A model generated the notes under the pieces. It saw only the letters and a program-made list of their open reading frames with translations. It had not been told where the DNA came from and searched no databases. Positions 27,318 to 35,211 of a stretch of DNA of 38,327 bases are shown piece by piece. The number at the start of each line of letters is the position of its first letter. Position 1 is the stretch's first letter. The DNA is taken from NCBI GenBank assembly GCA_018262575.1, contig JAGSYU010000086.1:1-38327 (forward strand), in the 5' to 3' direction. The position numbers were made by a program, and so were the translations under genes. The DNA comes from Pseudomonadota bacterium (GTDB lineage: Bacteria > Pseudomonadota > Alphaproteobacteria > Rhizobiales > Pleomorphomonadaceae).

Positions 27318-27868
27318 TCGCCGCCCTGTCTCCCCTGCCCGCCATCGAGCTGGCGCCGCTGCTGATCGGCGCCACGCTGTTGGTCGACGGCGTCGGCGGC
27401 GTCATCGTCGAGACCGAGGCCTACGAGGCCGACGACCCGGCCTCGCATTCGTTCACCGGCGAACGGCCGCGCAACCAGGCGATGTTCGGCCCGCCGCTCA
27501 CCGCCTACGTCTATCGGTCCTACGGCATTCACTGGTGCTTCAACATCGTCACCGGCCCGGCCGGCCATGGCGCGGCCGTTCTGGTGCGGGCGATCGAGCC
27601 GACCACCGGCCTCGCCGCGATGGCCGAACGACGGCGGATGGCCGAGCCACGCCTCCTCGCTGCCGGTCCCGGCCGGCTGACCGAGGCGCTCGGCATCACG
27701 GTTCGCCATAACGGCTTGCCGCTCGACGCGCCACCGTTCGAGTTGACGCCACGCGCGGACGCACCCGATATCGTCACCGGCCCGCGCATCGGCATTACCA
27801 AGGCAGTCGACCGCCCCTGGCGCTTCGGCCTTCGCGGATCACCCTTCCTGAGCCGACCGTTCCGTTGA
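27314..27868 (+). CDS. 3-methyladenine DNA glycosylase (AAG/MPG family)
   Basis: This enzyme excises alkylated purines in base excision repair. The 184-residue protein has the family core [20 protein letters not shown] (with the catalytic Glu), [39 protein letters not shown] and [12 protein letters not shown], and ends [16 protein letters not shown]. The start ATG at 27314 overlaps the LysR stop (ATGA), so it is coupled to the regulator. At 184 residues it is slightly shorter than most bacterial members (about 190-205). Confidence 0.93.
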   Translation: MIAALSPLPAIELAPLLIGATLLVDGVGGVIVETEAYEADDPASHSFTGERPRNQAMFGPPLTAYVYRSYGIHWCFNIVTGPAGHGAAVLVRAIEPTTGLAAMAERRRMAEPRLLAAGPGRLTEALGITVRHNGLPLDAPPFELTPRADAPDIVTGPRIGITKAVDRPWRFGLRGSPFLSRPFR

Positions 27869-27874
27869 ACGTAT

Positions 27875-28291
27875 TTACCGCAGCAGTCGCAGGGAGCCGG
27901 TGAGCGACTTTACCCACTTGGCCGGGCCGCACAGGCCGACGCCGTCGACCACCTCGTCGGCGAGGTGTTTCCCCGGCAGCAGCGCCTCATACTCCTGATA
28001 GTCGTGCAGCGACCGCGAGAAGGCCGGAAACACCACCAGCGCGCTGTCGTCGCCGCGCGGCATCGCCTTCAGCATCAGCGCGCCGATCACCTCGGGCGTG
28101 GCGGCGAGGATAGGCACCGGCAGGATGGAACTGTCGTCGATGGTCCGGCCATCGGCATCGACGAGCTGCCGGTTGCCGAGCCACGGCAGGCGGGCACCCA
28201 AACCGATGCCGATGGCACCGACGGTATTGGCAAGAAGGCCGAGCGGCAATTCAGGATTGACGATGATGGCGAGGCGGCGATCGGGCGGCAT
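27875..28291 (-). CDS. DUF2000 family protein
   Basis: This 138-residue protein starts MPPDRRLAIIVNPELPLGLL and has GAIGIGLGA, PVPILAATPEVIGALMLKA and a C-terminal LPGKHLADEVVDGVGLCGPAKWVKSLTGSL. This matches the DUF2000 family, whose fold resembles peptidyl-tRNA hydrolase II and whose function is unknown. It is divergent from an Lrp/AsnC regulator 129 bases away, a pairing that suggests control by that regulator. Confidence 0.8.
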   Translation of the reverse strand: MPPDRRLAIIVNPELPLGLLANTVGAIGIGLGARLPWLGNRQLVDADGRTIDDSSILPVPILAATPEVIGALMLKAMPRGDDSALVVFPAFSRSLHDYQEYEALLPGKHLADEVVDGVGLCGPAKWVKSLTGSLRLLR

Positions 28292-28381
28292 GACAACTCC
28301 GGGTTAACGTGACAACGCCGGCAGGATATCCGCCCTGCCAGGGCAGATCCTTTCGAAGTTTGCGACGAGGCCTGGAAATAT

Positions 28382-28418
28382 GGTAGAACCTACCCTCCCC
28401 AAGCTGACGGAAGGTAGG
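28382..28418. promoter_or_regulatory. GGTAG/CTACC repeats before the Lrp-type gene
   Basis: GGTAG (28382-28386), CCTACC (28389-28394) and GGTAGG (28413-28418) form two overlapping dyads, the second directly abutting the regulator's ATG at 28421 and covering its Shine-Dalgarno region. Lrp/AsnC proteins often repress themselves from such sites, so this is a candidate autoregulatory operator. Confidence 0.4.
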
Positions 28419-28420
28419 AT

Positions 28421-28897
28421 ATGCCAATCCAGTCCCTCGAACCGGTCGATGTCAGGATTCTCGAGGCGTTGCAGGCCGACGGCCGGCTGACCAACCAGGC
28501 GCTGGCCGCCGAGGTCGGGCTGTCGACATCGCCGTGCTGGCGGCGGGTACGTCAGCTCGAGGAAACCGGCGTCATCGGCGGCTACCGCGCCGCGCTCGAC
28601 CGCCAGAAGATCGGCCTCGGCGTGCTCGCCTTCATCCGCGTCAAGATCGACAGCCACAGCGAGGCCGAAGCCGAGGAGTTCTCCAAGAGCGTCGCCCGCC
28701 TGCCCGAGGTGATCGCCTGCTATTCGATCGCCGGTGACGCCGACTTCCTGTTGCAGGTGGTTTCGCCCGACCTCGACACCTACGCCGACTTCGCCATGAC
28801 GGTGATCCGCCGCCTGCCGCGCATCAAGGAGATGCAGACGACCTTCGTGCTGAAGGAGATCAAGCCGTTCACGGGTTTGCCGGTGGGGCTCAGCTAA
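28421..28897 (+). CDS. Lrp/AsnC-family transcriptional regulator
   Basis: The 158-residue regulator has an N-terminal winged helix-turn-helix (VDVRILEALQADGRLTNQAL then AAEVGLSTSPCWRRVRQLEETGVIGGYRA) and a C-terminal RAM/AsnC effector domain (VLAFIRVKIDSHSEAEAEEF, GDADFLLQVVSPDLDTYADF). It is divergent from the DUF2000 gene. Members of this family sense amino acids; which one is unknown here. Confidence 0.94.
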   Translation: MPIQSLEPVDVRILEALQADGRLTNQALAAEVGLSTSPCWRRVRQLEETGVIGGYRAALDRQKIGLGVLAFIRVKIDSHSEAEAEEFSKSVARLPEVIACYSIAGDADFLLQVVSPDLDTYADFAMTVIRRLPRIKEMQTTFVLKEIKPFTGLPVGLS

Positions 28898-28945
28898 GTC
28901 CCCGCACATCCACCCGAAAAGTCTGCAACTTTTCAGGCGGATGCG

Positions 28946-29752
28946 TCAGTAGACCGGCTTGCCGCCGATGGTCAGCAGCCCGAGCATGTCGTCGTCGTCG
29001 GCCACCCAGCGCTGCAGGGCGGCCACCGTCACCATGTCGGTTCCGCCCTCGTCACCGACACCGGCGATGTGCTGGTAGGGTTCGAAGGTGTCGCCGAGGT
29101 GCGACAGCACAGCGAAGGCGGTGCTGAAGTCGTCGCCGCCGGCATAGCGGCTCGGGGTGACAATGGCGCGGATGCCGGCCGCCGTGGCGGCGGCAAGGCC
29201 CGGGCCGTTGTCCTCGAACACCAGCGCGGCGCGGGGCGTCAGACCGAGCCGGGCGAGCGCCAGTTCATAGACGTCGGGCGCCGGCTTGGGTCGCACCACG
29301 CCGGCCCCGCCGACGATGGCGGTGATCTTCTCAAGCCCGTCGAGGCCGAAATTGGCCAGGATCAGCGCTTCGGCATTCTCGATGCTCGAGGTGGTAGCCA
29401 GCACCACGGCGAGGCCTTGCGAACGGGCGTCGTCGATCAGCCGTTCGATGCCGGGCCGTGGCCGGGCGAGCCGCCGATCCACCAGCTTGGCGAACAGGCG
29501 CGTCTTGGCGGCGTGCAACTCGTCGAACCGCCGCCGGCCCTCGGCGGCCATCGGCGGCGCGTGGTGCTCGATGAAATGGGCAAGGCGCGCCCGGCCGCCA
29601 TGGACGGCCAGCAGCTCGCCGTAAAGGTCGGGTTCCCACACCCAGGGCAAGCCGGCTTCAGCGAAGGCACGGTTGAAGGCGAGGCGGTGAACCTCCTCGG
29701 TTTCCGCCAGGGTGCCGTCAACGTCGAAGATCAGCGCCTTGATGGGGGCCAT
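28946..29752 (-). CDS. cbbY: CbbY-like HAD phosphatase
   Basis: CbbY removes phosphate from xylulose-1,5-bisphosphate, an inhibitor of rubisco. The 268-residue HAD protein has motif I LIFDVDGTLAETEEVHRLAFN (nucleophile Asp in DVDGT), a CbbY-type cap domain (LYGELLAVHGGRARLAHFI), motif II LATTSS, motif III K in VRPKPAPDVYELAL and motif IV FEDNGPGLAAA. ATG 29752 overlaps the gph stop (TGATG). Position after rpe and gph matches the E-Z-Y block of some Calvin-cycle clusters, though general sugar-phosphatase activity is possible, and the C-terminal end VAALQRWVADDDDMLGLLTI is longer than the core fold needs. Confidence 0.85.
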   Translation of the reverse strand: MAPIKALIFDVDGTLAETEEVHRLAFNRAFAEAGLPWVWEPDLYGELLAVHGGRARLAHFIEHHAPPMAAEGRRRFDELHAAKTRLFAKLVDRRLARPRPGIERLIDDARSQGLAVVLATTSSIENAEALILANFGLDGLEKITAIVGGAGVVRPKPAPDVYELALARLGLTPRAALVFEDNGPGLAAATAAGIRAIVTPSRYAGGDDFSTAFAVLSHLGDTFEPYQHIAGVGDEGGTDMVTVAALQRWVADDDDMLGLLTIGGKPVY

Positions 29753-30423
29753 CACGCCCTCCCGACGAGTTGCTCCAACACCGCCGGGAGCCCCCGGAAA
29801 TCGTCCATCACGAAATCGGCCTTGAGGTCGTCGGCAGCAATATCCGTATAACCGTAGCGAACCACCGCCACCGTGATACCGGCCGCCTTGGCCGAAGCGA
29901 CGTCGTTGGCGCTGTCGCCGACCATCAGCACCTCGTCCTTGGCAAGGCCGAGCCGTTCGGCCACCAGCCACAGCATGTCGGGCGCCGGCTTGGCCGGAAC
30001 GCCGCTGTCGCCGCCAACCACCACCGCGATGTCGGCGCCGATGCCGAGGCTGTCGACGATCTCGCGCGACACTGCCGTCGGCTTGTTGGTGCAAACGGCG
30101 AGCCGATAGCTCTTGGCCAGTTCCGTCACCATGTCGGCGACATGCGGGAACAGGCGCGTCAGGCGGGTGGCGCGCGGCTCGTAGAAACCGAGATAGGTCT
30201 TCACATGCGCATCGAGCACCTCGCCGGCCACGATGACGCCGTGCGCGGCAAAGGCCTTCTGCACCAGCACCGGCACGCCCTTGCCGACCATCGACGCCAC
30301 GGCGGGCTCGGCATGCGGGGCAAGCCCATTGGCGGCCATCAGCTCGTTCACCGCCTCGGCAAGGTCGGGCAGGCTGTGGACGAGCGTGCCGTCGAGGTCG
30401 AAGATCAGGGCGCGGATGGTCAT
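29752..30423 (-). CDS. gph: Phosphoglycolate phosphatase
   Basis: Gph (CbbZ) converts 2-phosphoglycolate, a by-product of rubisco oxygenation or DNA repair, to glycolate. The 223-residue HAD enzyme shows ALIFDLDGTLVHSLPDLAEAVN, the cap region MVGKGVPVLVQKAF, VCTNKPTAVSREIVDSLGI, KPAPDMLWLVAERLG and MVGDSANDVASAKAAGI, all typical of Gph. It overlaps the rpe stop by four bases (ATGA) and the cbbY start by one base. Confidence 0.93.
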   Translation of the reverse strand: MTIRALIFDLDGTLVHSLPDLAEAVNELMAANGLAPHAEPAVASMVGKGVPVLVQKAFAAHGVIVAGEVLDAHVKTYLGFYEPRATRLTRLFPHVADMVTELAKSYRLAVCTNKPTAVSREIVDSLGIGADIAVVVGGDSGVPAKPAPDMLWLVAERLGLAKDEVLMVGDSANDVASAKAAGITVAVVRYGYTDIAADDLKADFVMDDFRGLPAVLEQLVGRA

Positions 30424-31076
30424 AGGCTGTCTCTCAGGGCTTGGATGTTGCGGCGGTAATCGGCCTCGGTGCCGCCCTTGAACACCGAGGTGCCGGCCAC
30501 CAGCACGTCGGCGCCAGCGCGGGCAAGCAGGCCGGCGTTGGCGGTGGAGACACCACCGTCGATCTCGATGTGGATGGGCCGGTCGCCGGTCAGCGCCTTC
30601 ACCTTGCGCACCTTGTCGACGACGGCCGGAATGAAGGCCTGGCCGCCGAAGCCGGGGTTGACGGTCATCACCAGCACCAGGTCGATCTCGTCGAGCATAT
30701 ACTCAAGGCCACCGATGTCGGTGCCCGGATTGAGCACCACGCCGGCCTTCTTGCCGAGCGAGCGGATCACCTGCAGCGAGCGGTGAATATGCGGCCCGCC
30801 CTCCTTGTGCACGCTGATGATATCGGCACCGGCGTCGGCGAAGGCGGCAATGAACGGATCGGCCGGTTCGATCATCAGATGCACGTCAAACGGCAGCTTA
30901 GTGTGTGGGCGCATCGCCTTCACCACCGACGGGCCGAAGGTGATGTTGGGTACGAAATGACCGTCCATGATGTCGATGTGGACCCAGTCGCCGCCCGCCG
31001 CTTCCACGGCAGCGAGTTCCGCGCCGAGGCGCGAAAAATCCGACGACAGCACGGAGGGGGCGATCTTGACGGTCAT
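30420..31076 (-). CDS. rpe: Ribulose-phosphate 3-epimerase
   Basis: Rpe interconverts ribulose-5-phosphate and xylulose-5-phosphate in the pentose phosphate and Calvin cycles. The 218-residue TIM barrel has KIAPSVLSSDFSRLG, WVHIDIMDGHFVPNITFGP, VHLMIEPADPFI, VLNPGTDI, LVLVMTVNPGFGGQAFI and IEIDGGVSTANAGLLARAGADVLVAGTSVFKG, with the metal-binding Asp and His residues in place. ATG 31076 is the start; the frame upstream to 31127 is not conserved. It is the first gene of the overlapping trio rpe-gph-cbbY. Confidence 0.96.
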   Translation of the reverse strand: MTVKIAPSVLSSDFSRLGAELAAVEAAGGDWVHIDIMDGHFVPNITFGPSVVKAMRPHTKLPFDVHLMIEPADPFIAAFADAGADIISVHKEGGPHIHRSLQVIRSLGKKAGVVLNPGTDIGGLEYMLDEIDLVLVMTVNPGFGGQAFIPAVVDKVRKVKALTGDRPIHIEIDGGVSTANAGLLARAGADVLVAGTSVFKGGTEADYRRNIQALRDSL

Positions 31077-31164
31077 GGAAAGGCGTGTCCGTTGAAAGGG
31101 ATCCGAGGTCAGACGTTCATAAAGCAAGACGCCGGCAAGCGCTAATACGGATTGCCCGGATCAA

Positions 31165-31201
31165 TGCGAAAACCGGCGGCGGCCACAGGCAACGCCGCCG
31201 G
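31165..31201 (-). terminator. Intrinsic terminator downstream of yjhX
   Basis: CCGGCGGC (31173-31180) and GCCGCCGG (31194-31201) form a perfect 8-bp stem with a 13-base loop. On the minus strand the stem is followed by TTTT (31172-31169). It would end transcription from the YjhX-like gene and insulate rpe, so rpe needs a promoter in about 31077-31164. Confidence 0.7.
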
Positions 31202-31212
31202 AGCTCTCCCAA

Positions 31213-31345
31213 AGCCTGAGCCGAAATTCGCTGGGGTGCGGCAGATAGCGACGAGTTCGAGAACCGGAGCGGAGCGAACTTACTGTTCGTGAGCACCGGA
31301 AGCGCAGAACTCTAGGCTAGATGCCCGCCCCAGTAGAGTTTCCGG
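31213..31345. repeat. Mosaic intergenic repeat, copy 2
   Basis: Block A (31213-31309) and block B (31316-31345) align with copy 1 at 17244-17433 in the same orientation, here joined by only six bases. The internal dyad CGAAC/GTTCG has compensating changes with copy 1 (CGAA and TTCG kept in both), which hints at RNA structure. Block B ends 8 bases from the stop of the YjhX-like gene. No protein is encoded. Confidence 0.85.
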
Positions 31346-31353
31346 TCAGGCTT

Positions 31354-31611
31354 TCAGCGGTTGTCGGGTTGCGAGCGCACCAGCTCCAGCCCGCGCGGCG
31401 TGATGCGGTAGGGCCTGCTGTTCTTCGAGGCGATCGCCCGCTTGTTTTTCAGTTTGCGGAACATGAGAAGGCTGAAGTCGGTGTAGAGCCAGCCGTCGCG
31501 GCTGTAGCAGGCCAGCTCTTCGATGGTACCGCGTTCATCGCGAATGAGCTCGATGCGTCCGCCCTGGGCGAGCAGGTGCAGAACGCGCTGCTCGGCACGT
31601 GAGATATCCAT
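31354..31611 (-). CDS. yjhX: YjhX/TopAI family protein (UPF0386), orphan toxin homologue
   Basis: This 85-residue protein, exactly the length of E. coli YjhX, begins MDISRAEQRVLHLLAQGGRI and ends YRITPRGLELVRSQPDNR. It shares the family's EQR-LH-LA-GGRI, CY-R-G and PYRIT-GL-VR-Q-DNR pattern. E. coli YjhX (TopAI) is reported as a toxin acting on topoisomerase I, neutralised by the acetyltransferase-like YjhQ. No YjhQ is adjacent here. ATG 31611 is chosen by family length; a longer frame exists upstream to 31686 without similarity. It lies between the CbbR-type gene and rpe, with its own terminator. Confidence 0.85.
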   Translation of the reverse strand: MDISRAEQRVLHLLAQGGRIELIRDERGTIEELACYSRDGWLYTDFSLLMFRKLKNKRAIASKNSRPYRITPRGLELVRSQPDNR

Positions 31612-32071
31612 GATCTGAAGTCCGGGAAAAGCGCCGCATGGGCGCACCAATTCGTTCCGAAAGCCGCGCGGCCATCGGGGCGACATTGGGACTGGTCCGC
31701 GTATCCGGCACCATGCCGGAGCGGACCCTCACCGGGATTCAGATAGACGTGACATCCACGCTCCTGTTGCAATGGCCCGATCCTGCCGGCCACGCGGCAC
31801 GCCGTCAACGGCGGCCGGCCTGCGTCGTCTCTGCGGCGGAACGATTGTGTCTCTCCGGCCACGATCCCGTCGCTTTTGACGAGCACCCAGAGCGCACCGC
31901 GGGGCGCCGGACCGGGCGCCGGCCTTTTCCCCGGAACAATGGTCGAAACGGCGCCCGGCAAATGGTGTCCGGCGACAGCTTGCGGTAAGCTCGACAAGAC
32001 CATCGTGAGTCCGGGCAGATACGATTGACCGGCGCCGCTGGCGTCAAGGAATGGAGAGACGGGATCCGAGC
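31612..32071. other. Divergent intergenic region between yjhX and the CbbR-type gene
   Basis: This 460-base stretch should hold promoters for both flanking genes. Open frames on both strands lack any recognisable protein and show no conserved features. GC-rich inverted repeats, for example GGCGCCGG repeated in 31904-31922, are present but not diagnostic. I see no clear LysR box. An unannotated small RNA could fit here, but nothing in the sequence proves it. Confidence 0.4.
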
Positions 32072-32998
32072 ATGCGCCATACAACCCTGAAGCAGCTACG
32101 GTTCCTGTCGGCCGTCATCAAAACCGGCACTGTCACCGCCGCCTCGGCGGTGATGAATGTCACGCCACCGGCCATCACCGCCCAGGTGAAGGCGCTGGAA
32201 GACCTCGTCGGCCTGCCGCTCCTGGAGCGCGTCGGCGATCGCTTCCTGCCGACCTCGGCCGGCCGGGAGATCGCCAGCACGCTCGACCGCATCGAGGCGC
32301 TGCTCAACGAATGCTCCGGCGCGCTGGCTGAGATGCGCGAGGCGGGAGCCGGCCGCGTCGCCGTCGGCGTCGTCTCCACCGCCCGCTATTTCGCGCCGAC
32401 GGTGCTGGCCGCCTTCCGCAAGGAGCGGCCGAAGGTCGACATCGACTTCATCGTCGGCAACCGCGACGAGACCATCCTGCGCCTCCGGAACTACGAGGTC
32501 GACCTCGCCGTCATGGGCCGGCCGCCGGGCGAGTTCGACGTCGAGGCCAAGGCGATCGGCAAGCATCCCCAGGTGATGATCTGCGCGCCGGATCATCCGC
32601 TGGCCCGCGAGCGCAACATCCCGCTCGAAGCGCTGATGGGCGAGACCTTCCTGGTGCGCGAAGCCAATTCCGGCACCCGCAACTCCTTCGCCCAGTTGAT
32701 TCTCAAGCAGGACGGCGGCCGCGACGTCCGCGAGTTCGAGATGGGCTCCAACGAGACCATCAAGCAGGCGGTGATGGCCGGGCTCGGCATCTCCTTCATC
32801 TCCTGCCACACCATTGCCGCCGAGGTTGAGGCCGGCCGTCTCGTCATCATGGACGTGATCGGCCTGCCGCTGATCAAGACCTGGCACGTCGTCCGCCGCA
32901 CCGACAAGCGGCTGCTGCCGTCGGCCGAGGCGATGTATCGCTTCTGGGTCGAGCACGGCGGCGACTACCTGCCGAAGATCACCGGCCACGCCGACTGA
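32072..32998 (+). CDS. cbbR: LysR-family regulator, CbbR type
   Basis: This regulator of about 308 residues has the HTH (LKQLRFLSAVIKTGTVTAAS then AVMNVTPPAITAQVKALEDLVGLPLLER) and an effector domain with VGVVSTARYFAPTVLAAFRKERP, VGNRDETILRLRNYEVDLAVMGRPPGEFDVEA, the segment that marks CbbR proteins. CbbR activates Calvin-cycle genes in response to metabolites. It is divergent from yjhX and the rpe-gph-cbbY operon, which fits, although no rubisco genes are in the window. The start is ATG 32072; ATG 32051 would add seven residues. Confidence 0.85.
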   Translation: MRHTTLKQLRFLSAVIKTGTVTAASAVMNVTPPAITAQVKALEDLVGLPLLERVGDRFLPTSAGREIASTLDRIEALLNECSGALAEMREAGAGRVAVGVVSTARYFAPTVLAAFRKERPKVDIDFIVGNRDETILRLRNYEVDLAVMGRPPGEFDVEAKAIGKHPQVMICAPDHPLARERNIPLEALMGETFLVREANSGTRNSFAQLILKQDGGRDVREFEMGSNETIKQAVMAGLGISFISCHTIAAEVEAGRLVIMDVIGLPLIKTWHVVRRTDKRLLPSAEAMYRFWVEHGGDYLPKITGHAD

Positions 32999-33094
32999 CA
33001 CGCGACCCCGGAAGCCGGCGGAATGGCGGCTTTCGAGAACTCACGCTTCGGCAGGGGGCAACATGTCGCCGGAGACCAGACCACGGAGAGTCCG

Positions 33095-33919
33095 ATGACC
33101 GCCCTTCGCCCCTTTCGGGTGATCGAAAGCCTCTGCGCCACCGGCAAGGAGTCGGAGGCGAAGAAGGAGGACCGGCTGGTCGTCACCGACGATTTCGCCG
33201 CCGTCATCGATGGCGCCACCTCCTCGGGCCCGATTCGCGGCCAGCCGGGCGGCATCGTCGCCGCCGAGGCGGTGGAACGGACGGTGAAGGCTTTGCCGGC
33301 CGACGCCACCGCCCGCGACTTCGTCGACCGTGCCACGGCGGAGATCGCGGCGGCGATCGGCGACTGGCCGGATGAAACGCTGATGCGCCCGTCGGCGGTC
33401 GCCGCCGTCTGGTCGCGGAGGCGCGGCGAGGTCTGGCGGGTCGGCGACTGCCACGTCCGCATCGATGACGAAACCTATCACGGCGGCAAGGAGATCGACC
33501 GCATCGGCTACGAATTCCGCTGCGCCGTCCTCCGGGCGCGCCTGCGGCTTGGCCTCACCAGCCTTGAAGCCGAGCAGCGCGTGCCGACCATGGAGCAGCC
33601 TTTCCGGCCGCTCGTCCTTGCCCAACATGCCTTTTTGAACCTCGACAGCGACGATCCGCTCGCCTACGGCGGCCTGTCCGGCACCGTCGTGCCCGCCCGC
33701 TTCGTCGAGGTGTTTCAGGCTGCCGATGCCCGCGAGATCGTGCTCGCCACCGACGGCTTCCTGACGCCATCGGCGACGCTGGCCGAGGGCCTTGCCGAGA
33801 TCGCCCGTATCCGGGAAAGCGATCCACTGATGGTGGACCTCGTCGCCGGCTCACGGCCGTTCCCGCCGGGCCGCGACTATTTCGACGACACGACGTATGT
33901 CCGCATAACGATAGGCTGA
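33095..33919 (+). CDS. PP2C-like (PPM family) phosphatase-domain protein
   Basis: This 274-residue protein has scattered PPM motifs: AAVIDGATSSG (metal-binding DG), WRVGDCHVRID, IVLATDGFL and a C-terminal DDTTYVRI that corresponds to the DN/DD metal motif. It lacks a recognisable sensor or membrane domain. The substrate is unknown; this divergent branch need not be a protein phosphatase. The start is ATG 33095 with GGAG upstream, after about 100 bases from the CbbR gene. It is convergent with otsB, 15 bases away. Confidence 0.75.
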   Translation: MTALRPFRVIESLCATGKESEAKKEDRLVVTDDFAAVIDGATSSGPIRGQPGGIVAAEAVERTVKALPADATARDFVDRATAEIAAAIGDWPDETLMRPSAVAAVWSRRRGEVWRVGDCHVRIDDETYHGGKEIDRIGYEFRCAVLRARLRLGLTSLEAEQRVPTMEQPFRPLVLAQHAFLNLDSDDPLAYGGLSGTVVPARFVEVFQAADAREIVLATDGFLTPSATLAEGLAEIARIRESDPLMVDLVAGSRPFPPGRDYFDDTTYVRITIG

Positions 33920-33934
33920 AGCAGACGCCGCCGA

Positions 33935-34711
33935 TTACTGGGCGGCGGCGCGGTCGTCGTTGGCCCAGCGCGCCTCGTAGGCGACGAGCATCGCCCAGGT
34001 CGCCTCGTGGTCGGGAAGCCGTCGTTCGACGTCGATCACCTTGCCACCGATGGCGATGCCGTAGCCGCCAAGCTCGGTGGAGGTGGCAAACCCGGGCGCG
34101 TCGGGAATATCGTCGCCGACATGCACCGGCACGCGGTGGAGGAACGGTTCATGCTCCATCAAGAAGGCGATGCCGGACCCCTTGTTGGCCCCTTTCGGCA
34201 CCACGTCGATCGACACCCGGCCGGGGATCACCTCGACATGGCCGCCGGAGTGACGCGCCGCCAGCGCAGCCGCGTCGATGGCCAGCGGATCATCCTCGTT
34301 GTAGACGATGGCCAACGCGCCGATCTTCCACTGGATGTCCATGGTGGGATAGGCGGCGGCCACCACCGCGGCGATTTCCTTGAGCGCTTTTCGCTCCTCG
34401 GGCGTCTGCACCGGGGTGAAGCGACGGCCATCGGCGAAGCGGCGGTCGGCGCCCTGCAGCGCCGCCACTGGCAGCTTCAGCGGTGTGAACATCGGATCGA
34501 CGGTTTCCACCGAGCGACCGCTGACAATGGCCAGTGCGCCATCAAGGCAATCATACAGACGGCTGATGAGGGCGATGCGCTCGGCGGCGATGCCGCGCTC
34601 GCGATCGGCATAAGTCGGACCGATCAGCGTGCCGTCGACATCGAGGAACAAGGCGAGGCGGTCGGGCGCGGGCAGATGGGCGGCAAGGTCGAGCGGATCG
34701 ATGAAAGACAT
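33935..34711 (-). CDS. otsB: Trehalose-6-phosphate phosphatase
   Basis: OtsB converts trehalose-6-phosphate to trehalose, an osmoprotectant. The 258-residue HAD enzyme has motif I ALFLDVDGTLIGPTYADRE, motif II IVSGRSVETVD, GADRRFADGRRF, the cap-to-core segment GRVSIDVVPKGANKGSGIAFLME and motif IV HVGDDIPDAPGF. ATG 34711 is chosen at the start of family similarity; the frame upstream to 34789 is unrelated. otsA, the synthase partner, is not adjacent. Confidence 0.92.
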   Translation of the reverse strand: MSFIDPLDLAAHLPAPDRLALFLDVDGTLIGPTYADRERGIAAERIALISRLYDCLDGALAIVSGRSVETVDPMFTPLKLPVAALQGADRRFADGRRFTPVQTPEERKALKEIAAVVAAAYPTMDIQWKIGALAIVYNEDDPLAIDAAALAARHSGGHVEVIPGRVSIDVVPKGANKGSGIAFLMEHEPFLHRVPVHVGDDIPDAPGFATSTELGGYGIAIGGKVIDVERRLPDHEATWAMLVAYEARWANDDRAAAQ

Positions 34712-34861
34712 GGGCCTGCATTGGTAGACGGAAAGGAACGTCGCTAAGACGAAAGTATCGTCCGCAACACTCCTAAGCTCTACAGCCAACGCCGCCCGCC
34801 GACAATGCCCCGGTCAATGAATCGATATGAAAGCCAGCCGTCGAGGCGCGAAAACGCCCCG

Positions 34862-35170
34862 TCAGACTTCCATATCGTAAACGAGAATGCCTTCTAGACC
34901 GCCTTCGGTCGCCGCCACGATCCGGTCGCCGACCTTCACGTGTTCAGGATGGACGAGGTAGGCGTCGCGTGCCGTCGCATCGGTGAAGGTGACGATGAAG
35001 CCATGCTGAAAGCCGTGCCCGAGGCCTTCCGGCGACACGTTGGGACCGGCCTTGAAGTCGAGCATGCCGGCAACAAGCGGCTTCAGGGCCGCCACGGCGC
35101 CATAAAGCTTCAGGACGTCGGCCGACGTCGCCGCGGCCGGCATCTTCAGAAACACGCAATGCAGTATCAT
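34862..35170 (-). CDS. Dabb (stress-responsive A/B barrel) family protein
   Basis: This 102-residue single-domain protein starts MILHCVFLKM and has the Dabb pattern GMLDFKAGPNVSPEGLGHGFQHGFIVTFTDATARDAYLVHPEHVKVGDRI with a VYDMEV end. Family members are dimeric ferredoxin-like barrels; few have known functions. ATG 35170 has GGAGG with a 7-base spacer. It lies 41 bases after the DHA2 transporter gene and may be co-transcribed. Confidence 0.88.
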   Translation of the reverse strand: MILHCVFLKMPAAATSADVLKLYGAVAALKPLVAGMLDFKAGPNVSPEGLGHGFQHGFIVTFTDATARDAYLVHPEHVKVGDRIVAATEGGLEGILVYDMEV

Positions 35171-35211
35171 TCCAGTTCCTCCCGCGCCGGACAACACGAC
35201 CGGCGAAACCC

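Noticed and set aside
31449-32084. 211-codon minus-strand frame over the yjhX-cbbR gap
   Set aside because: It overlaps yjhX in a different frame, and its composition is not protein-like.
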